From positions 45,942,308 through 46,006,307 of the forward strand of contig OV884056.1 of the NCBI GenBank assembly GCA_930367215.1: a stretch of DNA of 64,000 bases. Direction: 5' to 3'. The translations under genes and the position numbers were made by a program. The notes beneath the pieces are model-generated. The model ran no database searches and was not told the DNA's origin. It saw only the letters and a list, made by a program, of their open reading frames with translations. Shown in pieces: positions 58,613 to 64,000 of the stretch (position 1 is its first letter; the number at the start of each line of letters is the position of its first letter). The DNA comes from Pollenia angustigena (taxonomy: Eukaryota > Arthropoda > Insecta > Diptera > Polleniidae).

Positions 58613-58868
58613 CTTATCCCGCTTACAACTACAATTAATGTTAAGGGTATTCCAACCAATTGTAGAGGGGAATGTAAGAAAAAATTCTCATTTACTCTAT
58701 AATTTTTTTTTGCATATCTAATATTTTTAGTTTTTCAAAAGTTTTTGTGTAAAGGTTTCCTGATGATCTGGCCTAAGCAAATAGTGAAATGCGAATAGAA
58801 AATAGCTTATCCCCCAACAATAAATTTCAGTGTTCTAATCAAAAATGAAAATTGGGAAATAAGCACAA
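58613..58868 (+). repeat. Hammerhead-bearing repeat, copy 4 (diverged)
   Basis: Starts CGCTTACAACTACAATTAAT at 58620 and ends TTGGGAAATAAGCACAAC. Same order as copies 1 and 3, with internal length differences. Confidence 0.75.
58745..58812 (+). ncRNA. Hammerhead-ribozyme-like motif, copy 4 (decayed)
   Basis: CUGAUGA at 58760-58766 and GAAA at 58786-58789 kept. Inner stem I UUUC with GAAA; outer stem I can pair as GUAA (58749-58752) with UUAU (58807-58810). Stem II is reduced to CUG with UAG; stem III AUGCGAAU has one mismatch. Probably inactive. Confidence 0.5.
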
Positions 58869-59117
58869 CAAACAAAATATTACTTATTAAAAATCACAAT
58901 TTTTTTTATTGAAATCAATTTTAATTTTTTTCTGTGTAGTTGTGTTGAATTTTTTTTAAATACAGTAAAATAAATGAAGAAATTAAAAATTTTTTTTATT
59001 ACTTTTGGGAAAAGGTTTTTGAGTTTTAAAACGCTATGCTGAGCACTTGCCTAAATCGAGTTAAGTTGTTATTGCTTGTTGGCACAGAAATGTAAATGAT
59101 TTAATTTCCGTTTTCTA

Positions 59118-59636
59118 ATACCCTTTGTACACTTGCATACATTTCGGAGGAACGCATGGAAGATGTTGAAAATGTGAAATACGCGTTCACACTTGAAACA
59201 TCTAACATTTACAATTAACAAAAAATGTCACCATTTCTGAAAAAAAACTTTTATTTTTTTTTAAATACTTTTTTTCTACAAAAGTACCAACATTTTAAGA
59301 GATAACACCAAAATGTATTTCTAATTCATTTTGTTTAATAATTTAAGCAAAATTTGGCAAAATAAGGCTTGCAAAAAAGGAAAAACTTGAGAAATGGTAA
59401 CGCTGCTTTCAAAGCAACTGCTATTTTGTCAGTGATGCCACAATAATAACAGAATTTATTGCCACTTTTCTAGCGATTACACTAAAAGAATCGAAAAATG
59501 TAAAAGGGAACAAAATGAGATAGTAACATTCTGTAAAAATGTTGATTTTTAGCCCTATGTATTTCTTATGGGAAAATTCCAACATTTTCGCAAATTTATG
59601 TTAAATGTTAAATGTTGACAAGTGTGAAAAGGCTAT
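59118..59636. mobile_element. MITE with ATACCCTTTGTACACTTG ends
   Basis: ATACCCTTTGTACACTTG at 59118 and inverted ATAGCCTTTTCACACTTG ending 59636; TA on each side. Both ends continue into ACATTTAACATTTAACA-like words. Confidence 0.7.
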
Positions 59637-59815
59637 TACCCCCCGTTTCCACATTCAAGTGCAAGTTCGAAAAACTCAATACACTCTCACATTTTCACTA
59701 ACATTCAACCAATTTTTGTATTTTCAGCCAGTCGGCTGTTTCCACGATTTTCCGTTGATAATAATACGTATACACTCCTTGCAAATAATTACTTGCATGT
59801 GGAAACGTAGGGTTA
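59637..59815. mobile_element. MITE with CGTTTCCACATTCAAGTGC ends
   Basis: CCCCGTTTCCACATTCAAGT at 59641 and inverted CCCTACGTTTCCACATGCAA near 59812. It abuts the previous MITE, one having apparently inserted at the other's edge. Confidence 0.7.
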
Positions 59816-60145
59816 GTTATATATAATTCGTATAACTTTTAAACATTCTCGCAGTTAACAACGATTTTTTTTTTTTTTTTTTTGGTAAAATAGGAAAGTT
59901 TTCAATAAACTTAGTTTTTTTTTTTTAATTTTAAAAAGGCTGTTTAAGACAATATAAAAAAAAAGAAAATTATGTATTGACTAGATTATTATAATTTTCG
60001 TACGACTAAAACAGTTTATTGCGACTGAATTATAATGAAAATCCTAGTAGCTTATTTTTTCGCGCCACTGTACTTTGAAATTCTCTCAACAATACAGCTG
60101 CAAAGGATTTTTGGACATCCTATAAAAACATGATTGTGAAATTAA

Positions 60146-61191
60146 ACAAGTAAGAGTGCTATATTCGGCTCTGCCGAATCTTTGATACCCTCCACCGACA
60201 TGATGATGTCATAATTATCTTAAACTGTGACGATTTGTTATTAATTATGGTTTTAGGCGACTAAACTGTTTTCCGGTAGTAGGGTTAATATGGGGCCTAG
60301 GGTAAGTTCTGGACCGATCATCACGAAATTTCACAGCGTCATTTCTAGTCTTTTAAAACTGCGACGTACCAATTTCTGTTATGATAGCATTATTAATTAT
60401 GGTTTTAGGCGTACTAAACTGTTTTCCGGGAGTAGGGTTTCTATGGGGCCTGGGGTAAATTATGTACCGATCTTAACGAAATTTCACAGCATCATTTATA
60501 GTCCTATAAAACTGTGACGAGCCAAAATTTGTTATGATTGCATTATTTTTTACGGTTTTAGGCGTACTAAACTGTTTTCCGGGAGTAGGGTTTATATGGG
60601 GCCTAAGGTAAATTATGAACCGATCGTCACGAAATTTCACAGTGTTATTGCTAGTCCTAAAAAACTGTCACGTACCAAATTTTGTTACGCTAGCGTTATT
60701 TTTTACGGTTTTAGGCGTGCTAAACTGTTTTCCGGGAGTAGTGATTATATGGGGCTTAGGGTAAATTATGGACGGATCTTTCCAGTCAAATAAAACAAAT
60801 TTTTGCAAAATCTTATCTCATTCCGTGCCTTGTTCCAGCATTTATGTTATTTTGTGTAACAAAATTATCAATTTTTTTCGGTGGTGGTTCCACATTTTGA
60901 TTCATAGCTCTGGTCCTACTGAACCGATTTTGCTGGAATTCAATCCCAAACTGCTTAGGGTAACTACAAGCAATTTGGCACCAAGTTTGCTTATTTCTTT
61001 TGAGTTGTTCGAAGGTGAGCGTGTTTTCAACAGACGGACAGACAGACGGACATGGCTAAATCGACTTAGAATTACTCAAGGACCCAGAATATATATACTT
61101 TATGGGGTCTGAGATGAATAATAAAAAAGTTTCACACGGAATGACAAACTTAATATACCCTCTTCACAACTAATTGTGGTGGAGGGTATAA
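60146..61191 (+). mobile_element. DINE-1/mini-me-like Helentron relic, copy D
   Basis: 5' hairpin ATTCGGCTCTGCCGAAT, GATACCCTCCACCGAC, four 153-bp units, CCACATTTTGATTCATAG, short RGAC run (61031-61052), CATGGCTAAATCGACTTAG, TATATATACTTTATGGGG and 3' hairpin ending GGTGGAGGGTATA. A shorter 5' spacer than copies A and C. Confidence 0.87.
60255..60800. repeat. 153-bp tandem repeat inside Helentron copy D (4 units)
   Basis: GGCCTAGGGTAAGTTCTGGA or variants at 60294, 60447, 60600 and 60753, each 153 bp apart. Open frames 60290-60517 and 60596-60793 come from this periodicity. Confidence 0.9.
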
Positions 61192-61199
61192 AAAGGGCC

Positions 61200-61885
61200 T
61201 AGTCTTTTAAATAGGGCCTCCTTCCAGGCCTCTTTGTCCTACTGTTGCCTTTTTGCATTTACATTTGTGGTTGTTGGTGTTGGAGGAAGTTGTTTATGAG
61301 CGTGTTTGTTGCACGGACCCATGTATGGGACGAATGTGTCTTTTGTTTGTATATTTCAATAAAGACTTGGAGGCGCTTGCATTTTAAAATGAAATATTTT
61401 ATAGAAAAATTGTTTGAAAAAACTTTGTGTTTTTTTTTTTAATTAAAACTTTTCCTTTTTTTTTTTCTTAAATTTATGTTTTTACAATAATTCAATGTAA
61501 ATTTATGAACATTTGCACGAGCAGAACATGCAAGTGCAAAAAGGATATAAATATGAAATGTATTCTTTTCCAAGAGATTAAAAAAATAAGTCTGTTATAT
61601 TTAAAATTGTATTTAATGCTGGAAAACGTTTATTTGAACTGCGAGTATTAATCATCAAAAGTTGTACAAACTTAGGCTACATTTTACGGTTGACAATTTA
61701 GCTTTTAAGTGGCTAAATTTTTCAATTTTCTATAAATTTTTTTATTTTTTTTTTGCTAATGAATTTTCAAAATATTTCACAACTCACTTTTTGGTTATAT
61801 TTTTGTTCTTCAAATTTGGCAATTTAACCGTAAAATCTTTATTTTTTGGGACTATTAGCGGATAGCTTTCTATATTCTTAATCAT
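61200..61885. other. AT-rich DNA without recognisable gene
   Basis: Two open frames of 65-67 codons without motifs. Confidence 0.4.
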
Positions 61886-61893
61886 AACATTAA

Positions 61894-62112
61894 GGCCCGT
61901 TTTCACAACTTACCGATAGCTAAAAGTGGACTTTAAACGGCCTTATAAAAAGTGTTCCATTATTAAAACTTTACTTTAACCTAAAGTGAACGATTAAGTA
62001 AATTAAGGTTCATCCTTCCTGGTAGGTTAAAGTAAAGTTTTAATAATGGAACACTTTTTATACGGCAGATAAAATCCTGCCTTTAGCTATCGGTAAGTTG
62101 TGAAAACGGGCC
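61894..62112. mobile_element. Near-palindromic MITE, TTAA-type, GGCCCGTTTTCACAAC ends
   Basis: GGCCCGTTTTCACAACTTAC at 61894 and its exact inverse ending 62112, continuing CGATAGCTAAA. The middle also pairs (AAAGTGTTCCATTATTAAAA with its inverse), so nearly all 219 bp can form one hairpin. TTAA precedes the left end; the right neighbour TAAG is one or two changes away. Confidence 0.8.
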
Positions 62113-62734
62113 TAAGATTGTATCTTTAAGAGTTTATTCTCTAGTCCTTTCCCCATGATCACTTGCCTTACGCTCCAGTCACACGATCATGTTTTTTGCA
62201 CAAACTGCGTGTCAAAATTTACAAAACCATTGGTTCAAGAGCGGCATTAATTAATTTTTTTTCATGTTCGCCGATTTGGAAAATTTTTTGGTATTTTGTT
62301 GTCAGATATTTGAATATTATGATTCCGTAATATAAGCCTGATATATTTATTATTTGTTTGGACAGACACCATCAAAGTTCATATATGTTCGCTTGTTTAA
62401 AATGGCATGCAAATTTACTCTATGTTCAATCTTTTGGTACAATCGCAGTAAACTTACAATTTGACTTTTTTTGTATATTTTCGTAAATATTATTTGTTAA
62501 AGATGAGATTTGCATTAAAAAAAGTTGGAAAAAGTGCCATATAAAAAATTTCGCAGAACAAAATATAAACAAATTCAAAATTTCAATGTTCATCAACTTC
62601 AGTGGACTGCATCTTTTTAGCGCTCTGGAGCGCTGTTTAACGAAAGATGTCAAATTACAGCTTGAAGTCTCAGCTAAAAGATTAAACGAAATTCAGCTAC
62701 TCCTACTTGCTCCTTTCCAAAAAAACAGTAAAAA

Positions 62735-63160
62735 CTATAAAATGATAAAGTAACAAAACATGCATTTTCGTTAATGGCTGGTACTACATGCCTGTAACTG
62801 TGCACAAGATTATGGTGCATTGTAGCAAAATTATAGCAGAAGCTATTCTACCAATAGGTATGTCTCTATCTAAAGGCCCTTATTCACTGATTTTATTTTT
62901 TTTTAAATTTTAATTGATTATTTGTATCAGGTATGCTGTCCGAGGAAGCTCAGGAAGCGAGGAATAAAGACTATAGATCTTATATATTACATCGTTCGCG
63001 AAGAATTGGACGTGTAGCCACTAATAAAGACGTAATGCATAATCTTTTATTGTCTTCAGACCCATTTATAAATAGATTTCGCTCAAAGCTGCAAATCAAA
63101 AAATTGGAGTACGATAACGATGCTAAAAACTTATTAAAAGACAATGGGAGGTGGGCGTAA
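62735..63160 (+). CDS. Two-exon coding fragment with intact 73-bp intron (transposase-like or host exon)
   Basis: Exon a reads VNGWYYMPVTVHKIMVHCSK then IIAEAILPI and ends at 62857 in CCAATAG; an intron GTATGT...TTTGTATCAG (62858-62930) follows; exon b starts at 62931 and completes the Gly codon, continuing MLSEEAQEARNKDYRSYILH, then LLLSSDPFINRFRSKLQI, to a stop at 63158-63160. A stop upstream limits exon a. From memory, MPxxVHKxLIHG...LPIGxLSEEAQEARNKD belongs to uncharacterised insect proteins that look transposon-derived; I cannot name the superfamily. No frameshift inside about 115 codons, unlike every other coding relic here. Downstream it runs into a GTGGGCG repeat, so the C-terminus may be lost. 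Confidence 0.6.
62858..62930 (+). other. Predicted spliceosomal intron, 73 bp
   Basis: Donor G|GTATGT, polypyrimidine/AT-rich middle, branch-like TTAATTGAT and acceptor TTTGTATCAG|G. Splicing restores PIGMLSEEAQEA across a split Gly codon. Confidence 0.7.
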
Positions 63161-63850
63161 AAGTGTGCGGACAGGTATATGTTTTCAGGAGTCCATTCTA
63201 CAATTATAATACATATTTATTTTTTGTGAAAATTGGGGTGATGCATTAAAAATCAAGAGAGTTGTTATGTCACTTCTTCAATACAAGTTGTATGGGAAGT
63301 GGGCGGATATTTTTCAAATTTCACGCAAATGATTAATGGCCATTTTCTCAATGTATCGACAAACTGTCTGTTACTTAATGTCAACATAAATTTATTGGAC
63401 CGATAAACTGTCCGTTAACGATTTTGGGTTTCTCAATATACCGACAAAAAACAAAGTTTTCAGCTGGCAACGCCACTCAAAATACATGTAAAAGATGGGA
63501 GTCAGCTGATTGAATTTATCTGTACGGCAAATAAAAGGAAAGTAAATAATTGGCAGATGAGTGCCGGTTAGCTTTGCGATTAAATCGAAGCAAATGGGAC
63601 ATTGAGAAAACCAAGTTTCTTTTTCGTTGGGAAAAAAGATAATCGCCTAATGAGAAAATGGCCATAAGAGTGTTAAAAAAAAGGCTATGTGCCAAAAAAC
63701 AATGCCGTAGGCCAAAATTTAATTTTTACTTTGTATGAGAGGTGGGCGTAAAAGTGGGCGGATCATTTTGATTTTTCCATTTTTTCTTGATTCAAACAAA
63801 AAATGCCTATGTATGTGCCAAGTTTCATTATCCTTCTACAACTGCTTCTA
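63140..63850. repeat. GTGGGCG-type repeat fragments around a MITE
   Basis: AGGTGGGCGTAAAAGTG at 63149 and 63742, and AAGTGGGCGGATATTTTTC at 63294. Such GTGGGCGTGG words mark fly DINE-like repeats. A MITE (63337-63664) lies between. Confidence 0.5.
63337..63664. mobile_element. MITE with TGGCCATTTTCTCA ends, TTAA-type
   Basis: TGGCCATTTTCTCAATG at 63337 and inverted TGGCCATTTTCTCATTAG ending 63664. TTAA precedes the left end and TAAG follows the right. Additional inverted TGTCCGTTAACG/TGTCTGTTACTTAATG words inside. Confidence 0.68.
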
Positions 63851-64000
63851 TTTTTTGCCGTGCTCGTTCTATGAACTTGAACCAATGTGTGACGTAGGCT
63901 GCAGGCAATTCTCAAGCAATTTACTTTCAAGAAGTCATCAAGAAAGCAACTTATAATGGCAAATGAAAAATTTGCTAATTTAAATTGCAATCAGCTGTTT

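Overview
This 64 kb window is AT-rich, gene-poor nuclear DNA of an insect, most likely a schizophoran (probably calyptrate) fly. The reasons are the transposon content: DINE-1/mini-me-like Helentron elements with RGAC tetranucleotide runs and a TATATATACTTTATGGGGTC core, mariner, piggyBac and hAT relatives, and a 73-bp GT-AG intron of fly size. The species assignment is inference. I find no intact host gene, no rRNA and no true tRNA gene. The only coding sequence that is not plainly dead is a two-exon fragment at 62.74-63.16 kb. Coverage of coding sequence is otherwise limited to broken transposon proteins: two non-LTR retrotransposon reverse transcriptases, one LINE RNase H tail, three Tc1/mariner transposases and one piggyBac transposase.

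Layout. 0.5-3.25 kb: dead RTE-like LINE split by a 1.7 kb TIR element. 3.26-3.96: TTAA-flanked MITE. 6.3-9.4: reverse-strand LINE RNase H tail hit by a MITE and by a hAT-like element that itself carries another hAT-like element. 11.1-13.5: mariner-like fossil hit by two fold-back MITEs. 14.8-16.4, 27.1-28.9, 36.7-38.4 and 60.1-61.2: four Helentron-like copies, three with a 153-bp internal tandem repeat. 16.9-17.6: second mariner fossil. 20.3-22.4: 29-bp minisatellite interrupted by a hAT-like MITE with poly-G at one end. 22.4-23.7: piggyBac remnant and a TTAA MITE. 25.3-29.6: a nest four elements deep. 29.9-31.0: palindromic composite. 31.5, 41.4, 43.0 and 58.7: copies of a short repeat carrying a hammerhead-ribozyme-like motif. 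41.0-43.4: hAT-like element containing the hammerhead repeat, which contains another hAT-like element. 46.3-49.1: palindrome, poly-G element, Helentron-like repeat with a long-TIR MITE. 50.8-52.4: TA-flanked element in element in which a SINE sits. 52.4-53.7: reverse-strand LINE RT. 56.1-56.9: internally deleted mariner-like element. 59.1-63.9: several MITEs and the two-exon coding fragment.

How it fits together. Most insertions can be ordered because their target-site duplications are still readable: 8 bp for hAT-like, TA for Tc1/mariner and the CACnnAGAAAAA-ended group, TTAA for a piggyBac-like MITE group, TAA for one fold-back element. The most unusual signal is the hammerhead-like repeat: four copies share the CUGAUGA...GAAA core, the predicted stem I has base-pair changes on both sides between copies, and stem III is a loopless self-complementary AUGCGCAU, as seen in small animal ribozyme repeats that work best as dimers. 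Stretches not listed as features (1-525, 3.97-5.6, 9.85-11.09, 13.7-14.8, 17.6-19.56, 23.8-25.28, 31.0-31.5, 31.85-33.35, 34.7-36.2, 43.45-46.29, 49.1-50.75, 53.7-54.39, 54.86-56.05, 56.9-58.6, 61.2-61.89 kb) are AT-rich DNA in which I recognise no gene.
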